From Nocardia fluminea (GTDB lineage: Bacteria; Actinomycetota; Actinomycetes; Mycobacteriales; Mycobacteriaceae), in assembly GCF_002846365.1 (NCBI RefSeq), contig NZ_PJMW01000002.1, forward strand, positions 744,001 to 808,000: DNA of 64,000 nt, given 5' to 3'. The notes under the pieces were generated by a model. That model saw only the letters and a list, made by a program, of their open reading frames with translations, did no database searches and was not told where the DNA came from. This document shows, piece by piece, positions 19,050-28,221 of this stretch (within the stretch, counting starts at the first letter, position 1; the number at the start of each line of letters is the position of its first letter). Both the position numbers and the translations under genes were made by a program.

Positions 19050-20462
19050 CTACTCCTCGAATTCCTGATTGAGGTCGACACCGCGCCGACGGAACGGGAA
19101 CCCGAACGCGGCGCCGATTCCCAACGCGCCCAACAGGAACAGCGATCCGGCGATCGCGACCTGGCGCGGTCGCGCGTCCGGTTCCGGCGCGACGTACGGT
19201 TCGGCGATCGGGTAGCCGACGTCGGCGCCCTTGCTCGGCGGCTCGTCGGCCAACGGTGCGGTGAGCGCCGCGAGCGGGTCGATCAGGCCGGCGCCGATGG
19301 CGTCGTCGCGGCCGCGTCCCGGTGCGTGCGCGGTGCGGGTGATCCGGTCGATCACCTGCTGGGCGGACAGTTCCGGAAAGCGCGACCGGATCAGCGCGGC
19401 CAACCCGGCGACATACGGTGCGGCGAAACTGGTTCCGTCGACCGGCTGCACACCTTCCATCGTCTGCACGCCGTCGACCAGGCCGGTGCCGCCGGGCTTG
19501 CTGTCCAGCGACACGATGTTGCGGCCGATCGCGGCGGCCCCGACCCACGGCCCGCGCAGCGACAGCGCCGAGGGCTGACCGTCGGCGTCGACGGAGCCGA
19601 CCGACAGCACGTACGGGGTGAACCACGCCGGAGAGGGGACCGTGGTCACCGAACTCCAGCCAGAACCCTCGTTCTGGTTCTGGCACGGCCCGCCCTGCTC
19701 CACATTGCCCGCGGCCGCCACGACCACCACGTTGCGGTCGTAGGCGTACTTCACGGCGGCGCCGAGCGCGCTGTCGGCGGTATTGGAACCGGCTGCGGTA
19801 CAGGCGACTTCGGAGATGTTGATCACGGTGGCGCCCATGTCCACCGCGCGGACGACAGCACCGGCGAGGGTGAGCACACTGCCGTAGCCGTCGCTGCGCA
19901 GCGCACCGTCCTCCTTGACCGAACCCTGCCGGTCCTTCCGGTCGTAGGCGAGGCTGAGCTGGCGGATGGCCAGGATCTCCGCGTCCGGGGCGACACCGAC
20001 GAACGCGTCGTCGGGTGAGGGCCGGGCGGCGATGATGCCCGCCACCAGGGTGCCGTGGCCGTCGCAGTCGACGGTGCCGTCGGAGTCGCTCACGTAGTCT
20101 CCGCCCGCTTGCAGCGCGGGCAGGCGCGGATGCCGGTTGACGCCGGTGTCGATCACGGCCACCTTCTGCCCGGCCCCCCGGCTGAACTGCCAGGCCGAGG
20201 GCAGATCGAGGACCTGCTGCGCCATCGGCGGTTCGACCGGCGCGTTGCCGCGCAGCACCGGTTCGGCACACAGTTCACGCTGTTCGGTCGCCTCGAGCGG
20301 GGCAGGTCTACCGCTCAGTGCCAGTGCGGCGTCGAGCGCGCCCGGATCGATGCGCGGCGGTGCGATGGCGCCCGCCGGCATCGGGAAGCCGGCGACCGCG
20401 CCGAGCACGGTCGCCGCACAGGTGAGCCGCAGCAGCGCGCGCCGCATGGCTGCGCCGGTCAT
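19050..20462 (-). CDS. mycP: Mycosin, ESX-associated subtilisin-like serine protease
   Basis: 470 residues. A signal peptide (about 1-32), then a subtilase domain with catalytic D105 (VAVIDTGVN), H136 (DCDGHGTLVAG) and S345 (DGTSFAAPYVAGL), plus N253 of the oxyanion hole (AAAGN). A C-terminal membrane anchor (about 437-457) is followed by RRR and an acidic tail. Mycosins sit on the ESX membrane complex and are needed for its stability and for secretion. The start overlaps the eccD stop by 4 bp (ATGA). Confidence 0.96.
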   Translation of the reverse strand: MTGAAMRRALLRLTCAATVLGAVAGFPMPAGAIAPPRIDPGALDAALALSGRPAPLEATEQRELCAEPVLRGNAPVEPPMAQQVLDLPSAWQFSRGAGQKVAVIDTGVNRHPRLPALQAGGDYVSDSDGTVDCDGHGTLVAGIIAARPSPDDAFVGVAPDAEILAIRQLSLAYDRKDRQGSVKEDGALRSDGYGSVLTLAGAVVRAVDMGATVINISEVACTAAGSNTADSALGAAVKYAYDRNVVVVAAAGNVEQGGPCQNQNEGSGWSSVTTVPSPAWFTPYVLSVGSVDADGQPSALSLRGPWVGAAAIGRNIVSLDSKPGGTGLVDGVQTMEGVQPVDGTSFAAPYVAGLAALIRSRFPELSAQQVIDRITRTAHAPGRGRDDAIGAGLIDPLAALTAPLADEPPSKGADVGYPIAEPYVAPEPDARPRQVAIAGSLFLLGALGIGAAFGFPFRRRGVDLNQEFEE

Positions 20463-21919
20463 ATGTTGCGGGCGGTCGAGTACACATCCATCACCCACAG
20501 TGCGAGCGGGATCATCGTGATGATCAACAGGTACTCGAAGATCTCGATCATCCGTCTCGTCACCGGGGTCACCTCGACATGCGGTCCGATGACACCGAAG
20601 CCGATGACGGCGCCCGCGGTCGCCAACAGCAGTGCCACCGCGACGAATTCGAGCGATTCGTGGCCGAGGCCGAGGCCGGTCAGCAACACGAGCAGCGTGA
20701 GCGCACCGGCGATGATCAAGGTGGCGGCCTGCACCAGGTCGGCGTAGGAACGACCACGCAGACACAGCACGATCGCCGCGACGGCCGCGAGGGCGACACC
20801 GCCGGAGTGGAACGAGCCGAACGGGTCCGCCGCGCCGACGGCACCGATCAGCGCGGCGAGCGCGCAGGCGACGACGAGGCCGGTCTGGATCTGGTTCGCG
20901 ACCCGGGCGCGTTCGCCGAGACCCGCCGCCGAGGGCAGCGCGATCGCGCCGACCGCACCGACGCCCTCGATGGTCGGGCGCTGTTCGTGATCGGCGGGAT
21001 CGATCGCGCCGCCCGCGGTGGGCACCGGCGGAATCGGCAGCCGTGCTGTCACCGCGGCCAGGCGCGGCACCGACGACAGCAGCATCACCGCCGCCACGAG
21101 CACCCCGGCGAACAGTTTGGCCAGACCCGGATGCCAGATCAGATAGATCGCACCGGACACCGCGCCGAAAACGCTGATCGTGATCCCGGCGGCGAACAAG
21201 CCGGCTCCGATTCCGGTGACCCGGTACCCGATCACGGCGGCGACCAGCAGCATCACGCTGCCGAGCAACAGACTGCCCGCACCGAGCCTGCCCGGGACCA
21301 CCAGTGCCCCACCACCGAACAACAGCAGCAGCGCGTCCAGCGAAAGCCAGTTCGCGGTAATCGAATCCGTGAATTTTCGCGCGGCGATTCCGGCCGCGGC
21401 CGACGCGGCGATCCCGGTGCCGAGCAGCGCCAGCGCCGGGGCGAGTGGATCGGAATGGGTGCGCGAGACGATCAGCAGCGCGAGTGCGGCGATGATCGAG
21501 ACGGTCGCCAGCACGAGCCCGGTCCAGCGCGCCGCCGATCCGGACCAACCACGGAATTCGCCTGCGGTGAGCCGAGATACGGCGTCGATGACGTCGTCGA
21601 AGAGCGCGGGCGACTCCCTGCGGGTCACCGGGCTCAGCACCAGCAGCTCACCGTCGTAGACCTCGGCCTCGGTGAGGGTGCGGCTGGGTGCGAGGGGGTC
21701 CTGCCCGAGGCGCGCCAATGTCCAGTGCTGGGCGCGGACCGGGGCCGAGTCCTCGTCGCCGTCGGGCAGGCGCGGATCGCGCGAGCGGATCAGCGCCACC
21801 AGATCGCCGATGAAACCGGCGATCGGTACCGTGGCGGGCAGACCTATGTCGAGCTGCGTATCACCCCCGATCACTGAAACTCGGCATAGTTCGGGCTCAT
21901 TGCCTAACAACGTCGACAC
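20459..21919 (-). CDS. eccD: Type VII secretion integral membrane protein EccD
   Basis: 486 residues from GTG. A ubiquitin-like YukD domain (about 10-95, VSVIGGDTQLDIGLPATVPIAGFIGDL) precedes about eleven hydrophobic helices between residue 130 and the C-terminus, the standard EccD layout that forms the central membrane pore of the ESX complex. First gene of the eccD-mycP-eccC operon, divergent from eccA across about 157 bp. Confidence 0.95.
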   Translation of the reverse strand: MSTLLGNEPELCRVSVIGGDTQLDIGLPATVPIAGFIGDLVALIRSRDPRLPDGDEDSAPVRAQHWTLARLGQDPLAPSRTLTEAEVYDGELLVLSPVTRRESPALFDDVIDAVSRLTAGEFRGWSGSAARWTGLVLATVSIIAALALLIVSRTHSDPLAPALALLGTGIAASAAAGIAARKFTDSITANWLSLDALLLLFGGGALVVPGRLGAGSLLLGSVMLLVAAVIGYRVTGIGAGLFAAGITISVFGAVSGAIYLIWHPGLAKLFAGVLVAAVMLLSSVPRLAAVTARLPIPPVPTAGGAIDPADHEQRPTIEGVGAVGAIALPSAAGLGERARVANQIQTGLVVACALAALIGAVGAADPFGSFHSGGVALAAVAAIVLCLRGRSYADLVQAATLIIAGALTLLVLLTGLGLGHESLEFVAVALLLATAGAVIGFGVIGPHVEVTPVTRRMIEIFEYLLIITMIPLALWVMDVYSTARNI

Positions 21920-22076
21920 CAGTGATGAACTCTCAGTCGTAGCTGACTACTTCCGTTGCGACCACACGGCAGCGTTACCTAATCTAACGGACAGGGCAAA
22001 CCGGCGCGATCGAAGTCCTGCCGCCGGATTGAACACCAGCTGTCCATCAGAGGAAGATTTCGGGGTCCGACACCAC

Positions 22077-23918
22077 ATGCCAGACATTCGCCAGGCTCAG
22101 CGCGCCTTCGACGCGGGCGTCCTCTCGCTCGGTCTGTCCATCGACGGTCAGGAGTCCGCGCGCGACGAGGAGTACGCGAAGCTGGCCTTCCAGCGCGCGA
22201 CAGAGTGGGATTCGTCGATGTGCGACGCGTGGCTCGGCCGCGCGGCAGCCGGCGAGGTGACCAAGGAAGTGCTGTTCAATCTGCACCGGACCAGCCTCGA
22301 TTCGCTCGGCCGCGAGCAGCGCAGGATCGGCCTCGCCCCGCGCGCCATGGCCGGGCGCTTCCTGCCCGGGCTCTACATCGACTACCCGCTGGCCGGGCTC
22401 ACCGAGATCTGGCTGGCCTGGGCGTCGCAGCTGATCGCGGACACCGACTACGACCAGGCCGAGCAGGTGCTCGACGAACTGGCGAAGCTGCGCGCGGGCC
22501 GCGCCGACGACCCCGACAAGCAGATCGACGATCGGATCAGCGCCTACATTCGCGGCATCCTGCACTACAACACGCAGCGCTGGTCGGATGTGATGACGGT
22601 GCTGGCCGGCTCGGAAAGCTGGAAAGACCCCTATCTGGCCACCGGCGCGAATGTGATGGTCGGCACCGCGTGCGCGCAGCTGGGATTGTTCGGCGAGGCG
22701 ATCCGGCGGATGGAACAGGCCGAGGCAGGCCCGATTCCGTCGGCCAAGTTCACCGCCATGTACAACCGTGGCCTGTGCCTGCGGGAATCGGGCAACGAGG
22801 CCGAGGCGCAGAAGTTGTTCGAGCAGGTCTACTCGCAGCTGCCCGATTTCGCCGCCAACACCACCGCGATGCGCGACCGCACCTTCCGGATCGTGGTCAC
22901 CAGCCGCGAGGTGATCGACGCCCGCACCGACAAGTGGGACGCCGACTCGGCGCCGACCCTGGCCTCGATGAACGAGGCCGCCGCCGAGGACCGCGCGAAG
23001 ACCGTGCTCGCCGAGGCCCGCGCGCAGCTCGACAAGCAGGTCGGACTGGCGTCGGTGAAGAACCAGGTGGCCAAGTTGCAGTCCTCGGCGCAGCTGGCCA
23101 AGATCCGCGCGGGCAAGGGCTTGTCGAGTCAGTCCCGTGGCCAGCACCTGGCTTTCACCGGCCCGCCCGGTACCGGTAAGACCACCATCGCGCGCGTGGT
23201 CGCCAAGATCTATTGCGGTGTCGGACTGCTGAAGACCGACAAGGTGGTCGAAGCCAAGCGGGTCGACTTCGTGAGCCAGAACCTCGGCGGCACGGCGATC
23301 AAGTCCGAGAAGCTGATCGACAGCGCCATGGACGGCGTGCTGTTCATCGACGAGGCCTACACGCTGATCCAGACCGGGCTGTCCGGCGGTGACGCGTTCG
23401 GTCGCGAGGCGGTGGACACGCTGCTGGCGCGCATGGAGAACGACCGCGACCGGCTCGTGGTGATCATCGCCGGGTACGACGGCGAGATCGACCGGCTGCT
23501 CGCCGCCAACGACGGCTTGGCCTCCCGCTTCGCCAAGCGACTGCAGTTCCCGTCGTACACGGCCGCCGAGCTCGGGCAGATCGGCGAAATCGTCGCCAAC
23601 AGCCGGGATTCGCAACTGTCGCCGGAGTCGCTGGCCACCCTGATCGAGACCTGCGATTACCTCTACAACCTGGAGAGCACCGATCAGAGCGGGCAGCCGC
23701 GCCGCGGCGTCGACCTCGCGGGCAACGGTCGCTTCATCCGCAATGTGATCGAGTCGGCGGAGGAGGAACGCGAGTTCCGGCTGGCCAATACCGAGGGCCT
23801 CGACCTGGCCGAGGTCGACGACGACGTGCTGATGCGCATCGAGGAGCCGGACATGCGGACCGCGCTCGCCGGGATCGTCGCCACCCTCAATATCGGACAG
23901 ATCCCGACCCTGAGCTGA
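22077..23918 (+). CDS. eccA: Type VII secretion AAA+ ATPase EccA
   Basis: 613 residues. The N-terminal TPR-like helical domain (about 1-300, DIRQAQRAFDAGVLSLGLS at the start) is followed by a CbxX/CfqX-type AAA+ domain with Walker A GPPGTGKTT (K368) and Walker B GVLFIDEAYTL. EccA is the cytosolic ESX ATPase that acts on substrate-EspG complexes. The start is set at the ATG at 22077 by family alignment; the ribosome-binding site is poor and an upstream TTG at 22029 cannot be excluded. Divergent from eccD, convergent with eccB. Confidence 0.94.
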   Translation: MPDIRQAQRAFDAGVLSLGLSIDGQESARDEEYAKLAFQRATEWDSSMCDAWLGRAAAGEVTKEVLFNLHRTSLDSLGREQRRIGLAPRAMAGRFLPGLYIDYPLAGLTEIWLAWASQLIADTDYDQAEQVLDELAKLRAGRADDPDKQIDDRISAYIRGILHYNTQRWSDVMTVLAGSESWKDPYLATGANVMVGTACAQLGLFGEAIRRMEQAEAGPIPSAKFTAMYNRGLCLRESGNEAEAQKLFEQVYSQLPDFAANTTAMRDRTFRIVVTSREVIDARTDKWDADSAPTLASMNEAAAEDRAKTVLAEARAQLDKQVGLASVKNQVAKLQSSAQLAKIRAGKGLSSQSRGQHLAFTGPPGTGKTTIARVVAKIYCGVGLLKTDKVVEAKRVDFVSQNLGGTAIKSEKLIDSAMDGVLFIDEAYTLIQTGLSGGDAFGREAVDTLLARMENDRDRLVVIIAGYDGEIDRLLAANDGLASRFAKRLQFPSYTAAELGQIGEIVANSRDSQLSPESLATLIETCDYLYNLESTDQSGQPRRGVDLAGNGRFIRNVIESAEEEREFRLANTEGLDLAEVDDDVLMRIEEPDMRTALAGIVATLNIGQIPTLS

Positions 23919-23927
23919 ACGACCGAT

Positions 23928-23968
23928 GAGCGCGGGCCGTGGCGAATTCGCCTCCGCCCCGCTCTTTT
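23928..23968. terminator. Likely terminator between eccA and eccB
   Basis: An imperfect GC-rich hairpin whose outer arms are GAGCGCGGG and CCCCGCTC, containing the 12-bp palindrome GGCGAATTCGCC, followed on the plus strand by TTTT. It fills the 53-bp gap between two convergent stop codons. Confidence 0.5.
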
Positions 23969-23971
23969 CGG

Positions 23972-25480
23972 CTATTTACTGGTCGAGGGCAGCGAATCGT
24001 AGCTGGTCAGTGCATCTTTCGCGGACAACGTCGGGCCGGGAACGAGCTGGCCGATGATCGACCACGGCGCGAGCCTCGGCTTGTCACCGAGGCCGAGTAC
24101 CGCGGCGGTCGCAGCGTCGGGGATGCCGTAGCGAATCCCGTTGTCGGCCACATAGAACAGCGATTCGCGCCGTAGGCTACCCGGCTCGGCACCGGTGACC
24201 TGGACGTACTCGCCGGTGCTCGGCGCCAGGTACACCGCGTCCATCCGGTTGCCCGAGCCGTCGGCGGTCGCGAGCGCCACCGGCTTGGCCGAACCCGCCA
24301 GCGGCAATTTCGTTCCGGCGAGCAACGTCACCGTGGCCCGCTCGGCCGGCCCGTCCACCGACTTGCCCTGCGCGGTGGCCTCACCGGGATTCTTGGCCCA
24401 GTTCACGCACGCCACGGGGGCATCCTCGGCGGACAGGATGCGCGGCTTGTGTTCGGGGAAGTCGTCGATCGGCAAGGTGTGCAGCATCGGCATCCGGTCG
24501 AGCACATCCGGCGCCAGCTCGGCGATCTCGCGCATGCCCCGCGAATCGGCGTTGCGCAGCAGGTCGGCGGTGAACTCCGACACGCGCTGCACGCCGTCGG
24601 CGAGCACCACGTACATCGTCTCCGCGCCCGCGGACTCGACGCCGGTCACCGAGATGATGCCGCCGATCGGCACGTTCGACAGTTTGCCGGGGCCGGGTTC
24701 GCCCGCGCGCTCGATGACCGGCACTGCGAGTGGCGGGGCCTGGGTGGTCGCGCCGAGTACCGCACTGCCGATCGGGCGGACCTGCTGACCCGTCAGGCCG
24801 AGGGTCCGGGCGAGCACCGAGTTGTTCGGGTCGACCTCGGCCCTCGTCCCTTGGTAGACGAGGAAGGTCTTGTCCGCGTGGCGCATCAGCATGGCGTCGT
24901 CGGCGCCGACGGCACCGATCCGGTCACCGGTCTCGAGCTTGCCGACGATGGCGGTGGTGAGGCCGCCGCCCGCACCGGACGCGCTACCCGAGGCCGAGAG
25001 CGGGGTGGTCTCGCACAACGTCCAATTCGAGCTCGACCCCTGCTTGGACCCCGGCATGGCCGCCGGTGCGCCGGGGATGCCGAGCAATGGACCGCGCGGC
25101 ATCGAACCGAGCTTGTCGTCCTTCACCGATTTCGGTGACTGCGCGTCGCCCGCGATGAGCCGGGCCGAGGCCAGATTGAGCACCGGGTGCAGGGTCTTCT
25201 CGCCCTCTTTCGCCTCGACGACCACATACATGGCGCCGCTCTGCTTCCCGGTGACGATCAGCGCGTCGCCGATCGCGCCCTGTGGTTTCAGAAAGCCGAG
25301 AATGGCCGCCCCCGCCACGATGATCAGACCGAGGACCGCGCCGACCATCAGCGACCGGCTCTGCGACTTCATCGGATCGTGCAACATGCGCACGTCACGG
25401 CGGACCAGGGCATGGTCGAGCCTGCGTAGCAGAAAGCGATAACCATTGACCTGGGCTTTGGTTGTCAGCTGTGCCGGCAC
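23972..25480 (-). CDS. eccB: Type VII secretion membrane protein EccB
   Basis: 502 residues from a GTG at 25478-25480 with GGAG five bases upstream; this gives the canonical N-terminus MPAQLTTKAQVNGYRFLLRR. A cytosolic segment is followed by one membrane helix (about 44-64), then a large periplasmic domain with two Cys (WTLCETT, PVACVNW) that form a disulfide in known EccB structures. EccB is a core ESX membrane component. Monocistronic here: convergent with eccA and divergent from eccE. Confidence 0.95.
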   Translation of the reverse strand: MPAQLTTKAQVNGYRFLLRRLDHALVRRDVRMLHDPMKSQSRSLMVGAVLGLIIVAGAAILGFLKPQGAIGDALIVTGKQSGAMYVVVEAKEGEKTLHPVLNLASARLIAGDAQSPKSVKDDKLGSMPRGPLLGIPGAPAAMPGSKQGSSSNWTLCETTPLSASGSASGAGGGLTTAIVGKLETGDRIGAVGADDAMLMRHADKTFLVYQGTRAEVDPNNSVLARTLGLTGQQVRPIGSAVLGATTQAPPLAVPVIERAGEPGPGKLSNVPIGGIISVTGVESAGAETMYVVLADGVQRVSEFTADLLRNADSRGMREIAELAPDVLDRMPMLHTLPIDDFPEHKPRILSAEDAPVACVNWAKNPGEATAQGKSVDGPAERATVTLLAGTKLPLAGSAKPVALATADGSGNRMDAVYLAPSTGEYVQVTGAEPGSLRRESLFYVADNGIRYGIPDAATAAVLGLGDKPRLAPWSIIGQLVPGPTLSAKDALTSYDSLPSTSK

Positions 25481-25586
25481 AGGGACTCCATTGCTGAGTT
25501 GATCACCATCTCGTCGGACACGGTACCGTAAATCCGGAACTTGTCCTTCACCATGATTCGACGTACGCCAAGCGGGGACAACGGCT

Positions 25587-27338
25587 TTGAACAACAGTAT
25601 GAACGCCGGGCAAACCGGCAGCGCACACGTCTACGACACCCTGCGCGACCCGGAATTCTGGTTGTTCCGGATGTACCCGCTGCGCGCGTGTGTGCCGACC
25701 GCGATCCTCGCCGCGATCGTGGCCTGGATCGTGCTGGCGACGACGGATTCGGTCTACGGAGCGATCGGCGGTGCCGTGGCCGTGCTGTTGATCGGACTCG
25801 TGCCGATCCGGCGACGGCCCCCGGCGGTACGGATCGGTGACTGGCTGGCACGGCGCGTGCGCGGCCGCGCCGACACGCTCGATCGGGCCCCCGCCTTCGA
25901 TGTGCCGCTGCCGGAGGGCGGCGGCTGCGGGGTTCGCTGGGACGGCGATCTGCTGCTCACCATGCTGCGGATCGACCCGCCGCCGGACACCCTCACCCTG
26001 CTGCGCCGTGGCTCGCTCAGTGCCGACCAGTTGCTGCCGCTCACCGAAGTGGCGCGCTGCCTCGAACAATTCGACGTGGGACTGGTGAGCATCGATGTGA
26101 TCTCCACCGGCGCGCGCACCGCGGGCACCGGCGCGGCCGCACAGCTCTACAACCGGATTCTCGGCCCGCTGCCCGCCATCGCGCACCGCACCAGCTGGCT
26201 CGTGCTGCGCCTGGACCCCGTGGCCAACGCGACCGCGGTGGACAAGCGCGGCGGCGGTGCGACCGGTGCGCTGCGCACCATGATCATCGCCACCCGCCGG
26301 GTCGCGAACCGGCTCGCCACCCAGGGCATCGACGCCGCGGTACTCACCGCGACCGAGATGAACAGCGCCGTGCGGGAACTGTCCTACGGCTTCGACCCGC
26401 TGCGGCTGACCGAGTCGGCGCACGGCCTCGAGTCCGAGTTCGGCCGGCATCTCACGCACTACCAGCTCACCGCGCCGATGATCGGCACCAACGGACTGGC
26501 CGAGATCTGGTCGCTGCCCACGTTGTCGACCACTGTCACCTTGCGCCTGCACCCCGGCGCGGGACGGATCGGCCGCGCGGACGACAAGGCGGGCACGGTC
26601 GTGCTCAACGCCGTCGTCCGCTTCGATTCGGCGGAACCCTACGACAAGGCGCCGATCGCCGGGCTGCGTGAGCTCCCCGGCAGTCAGCGCCGAATCCTGC
26701 TCGACACCTTGCCCATCGGCGCCGCCGACGACCTCGGTGGCCGCGACGGCTACCGGGGCACCCTCACCGCGCTCACCGACATCGCCGTGCCCACCACCGG
26801 CTGCGGCCAGCTGATCGGCGCCGACGAACGCGGCCAGGGCATCGCCGTCCCGCTGATCGGCGCAGGCACCCGCCATGTCGACGTGATCGGCAACCTCGAC
26901 CTGGCTCAGCAGGTGGTACTGCGGGCCACCGCGCTGGGCGCGCACGCCGTCGTGCACACCTCACGTCCGCAGGCATGGCAGTCGATGGTCGCCAATCTGG
27001 CGATGCCGCAACTGCTGTCGATCGCGCCCCGCGCCGCGGGCGCGACCCCCCAGGCACCCCCCGGCCCGCCGCCGGTCCCCGCGGCCCCCTACCCGACCAC
27101 CACCGTCCTGGTGTTCGACGGCATCGCACCCACCACCCATCTCGGCGGCGCGACCGTCGTCGAAATCCGCACCACCGAACGCGATCCGGACGCACTACCG
27201 CCCGACGTGACCCTGATCCAGGACCCGTACGCCCCGAACCGGATCACGGTCCGAACCAGCACGGGCAGCGCGACGGTCTCGATGGTGACCACCCCCGACG
27301 AAATGCACTACATCGGCGAATCACTCGCCGCCCGCTGA
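25587..27338 (+). CDS. eccE: Type VII secretion protein EccE
   Basis: 583 residues from a TTG with GGGGA 8 nt upstream, or 579 from the ATG at 25599. Two adjacent membrane helices (about 34-54 and 56-75) lead to a periplasmic domain. EccE is the peripheral subunit of the ESX membrane complex. Longer than typical EccE (about 400-540), with a Pro-rich insertion near 490-505 (PQAPPGPPPVPAAP). It stands alone between divergent eccB and the convergent esx genes. Confidence 0.88.
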   Translation: MNNSMNAGQTGSAHVYDTLRDPEFWLFRMYPLRACVPTAILAAIVAWIVLATTDSVYGAIGGAVAVLLIGLVPIRRRPPAVRIGDWLARRVRGRADTLDRAPAFDVPLPEGGGCGVRWDGDLLLTMLRIDPPPDTLTLLRRGSLSADQLLPLTEVARCLEQFDVGLVSIDVISTGARTAGTGAAAQLYNRILGPLPAIAHRTSWLVLRLDPVANATAVDKRGGGATGALRTMIIATRRVANRLATQGIDAAVLTATEMNSAVRELSYGFDPLRLTESAHGLESEFGRHLTHYQLTAPMIGTNGLAEIWSLPTLSTTVTLRLHPGAGRIGRADDKAGTVVLNAVVRFDSAEPYDKAPIAGLRELPGSQRRILLDTLPIGAADDLGGRDGYRGTLTALTDIAVPTTGCGQLIGADERGQGIAVPLIGAGTRHVDVIGNLDLAQQVVLRATALGAHAVVHTSRPQAWQSMVANLAMPQLLSIAPRAAGATPQAPPGPPPVPAAPYPTTTVLVFDGIAPTTHLGGATVVEIRTTERDPDALPPDVTLIQDPYAPNRITVRTSTGSATVSMVTTPDEMHYIGESLAAR

Positions 27339-27428
27339 CAATTCGCCGACATCACAGCACAACCCAACCCACACGGGCCGACCTCGAGGAGGCCCACGCC
27401 CGCGCAGCGGGCGTAGCGGCCCGACCGA

Positions 27429-27484
27429 CCGAAAAACGGGGCGGGACAAAGTGCCGAAGGCACGAGTCCCGCCCCGTTTTTCGG
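27429..27484. terminator. Strong bidirectional terminator with nested hairpin
   Basis: Perfect 19-bp arms (27429-27447 and 27466-27484) around an 18-nt loop that itself holds a GTGCC-GAA-GGCAC hairpin. The arms end in AAAAA/TTTTT runs on both strands, so it terminates both eccE (plus) and the esx operon (minus). Confidence 0.92.
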
Positions 27485-27523
27485 GTGGCCCCACAGGGGC
27501 CGCGCTCGAGCGCGCCAGCGCTC

Positions 27524-27817
27524 CTAAAAGTCAGCGAAACCGTCGCCGACCTTGCCGTCGGCCTCGAGCGCGCGGTTGAGCGCGGCCTCGACCTGAGCGG
27601 CGAGCTTGTCGAGCTTGTCGAGGGTGTCGGTCAGCTCGGTGGTGACGTTCTTGTGCGCGGTGTCGAAGGTCGAGATGGCCTGGTCACCCTGCAGGTTGTT
27701 CCGGAAATCCGAAGCGGCGCCCTCGAGTTCGTCGATCTCGCCCTTCATCTTCCCGCCGTAGGTCTGCAGGTCGCTGAACAGCTCGTTCATCGCCGCGGGA
27801 TCATAAAGAATGGTCAT
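27524..27817 (-). CDS. EsxA-like WXG100-superfamily protein without a WXG motif
   Basis: 97 residues, helical, in the second position of the esx pair (as esxA follows esxB). The turn that normally carries W-x-G reads L-Q-G (residues 42-44), otherwise the heptad pattern is that of an Esx helical hairpin. It is probably the partner of the upstream WKG protein, exported as a heterodimer. It starts 33 bp after the upstream esx gene ends and precedes the strong terminator. Confidence 0.8.
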   Translation of the reverse strand: MTILYDPAAMNELFSDLQTYGGKMKGEIDELEGAASDFRNNLQGDQAISTFDTAHKNVTTELTDTLDKLDKLAAQVEAALNRALEADGKVGDGFADF

Positions 27818-27849
27818 GAGCTCAGTTCCTGTTCGTTTCTGATTCGCGG

Positions 27850-28179
27850 TCAGAGATTGGTGTAGCTGCTGCCGCCGCCGGTGGAACCACCACCGGACAG
27901 GCCCGCGCTGTCCATGTTCACCAGCGTGGACTTACCGGAGCTGACCGCTTCGGTGAGCCGGTCGAACTTCTTGTTCAGCGCGTCGGACTCGTCGTGCCAG
28001 GCCTGGGCGACCTTCACGAACTCGTCGGAGGCGTCACCCTTCCAGCCGCGGAGCACGGCCTGGGCGGCGTCATCGATCTGGCTGACCGACGTGCGGAGGT
28101 TGTTGATGCTGCCTTCGAGCTTGGAGACGACGCCGTCTACGCCGCCGGCTTCTACACCTACTGGTCCCTGAGGGGGCAT
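27850..28179 (-). CDS. EsxB/CFP-10-like WXG100 protein
   Basis: 109 residues with the WXG turn W46-K-G48 between two amphipathic helices and a flexible Gly/Ser-rich tail (GGGSTGGGSSYTNL). In ESX systems the EsxB-type partner carries the export signal in its C-terminal tail; here the usual YxxxD/E pattern is not obvious. It lies 43 bp after espG and is paired with the LQG protein. Confidence 0.88.
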   Translation of the reverse strand: MPPQGPVGVEAGGVDGVVSKLEGSINNLRTSVSQIDDAAQAVLRGWKGDASDEFVKVAQAWHDESDALNKKFDRLTEAVSSGKSTLVNMDSAGLSGGGSTGGGSSYTNL

Positions 28180-28221
28180 GTGCCGAACCTTTCCTACTTG
28201 ATGGTTGAAACGAGAGATGGC

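Noticed and set aside
19042..20271. Possible N-terminal extension of EccC by about 410 residues
   Set aside because: The extension runs through mycP in another frame on the same strand, and EccC homologues start at the Met used here.
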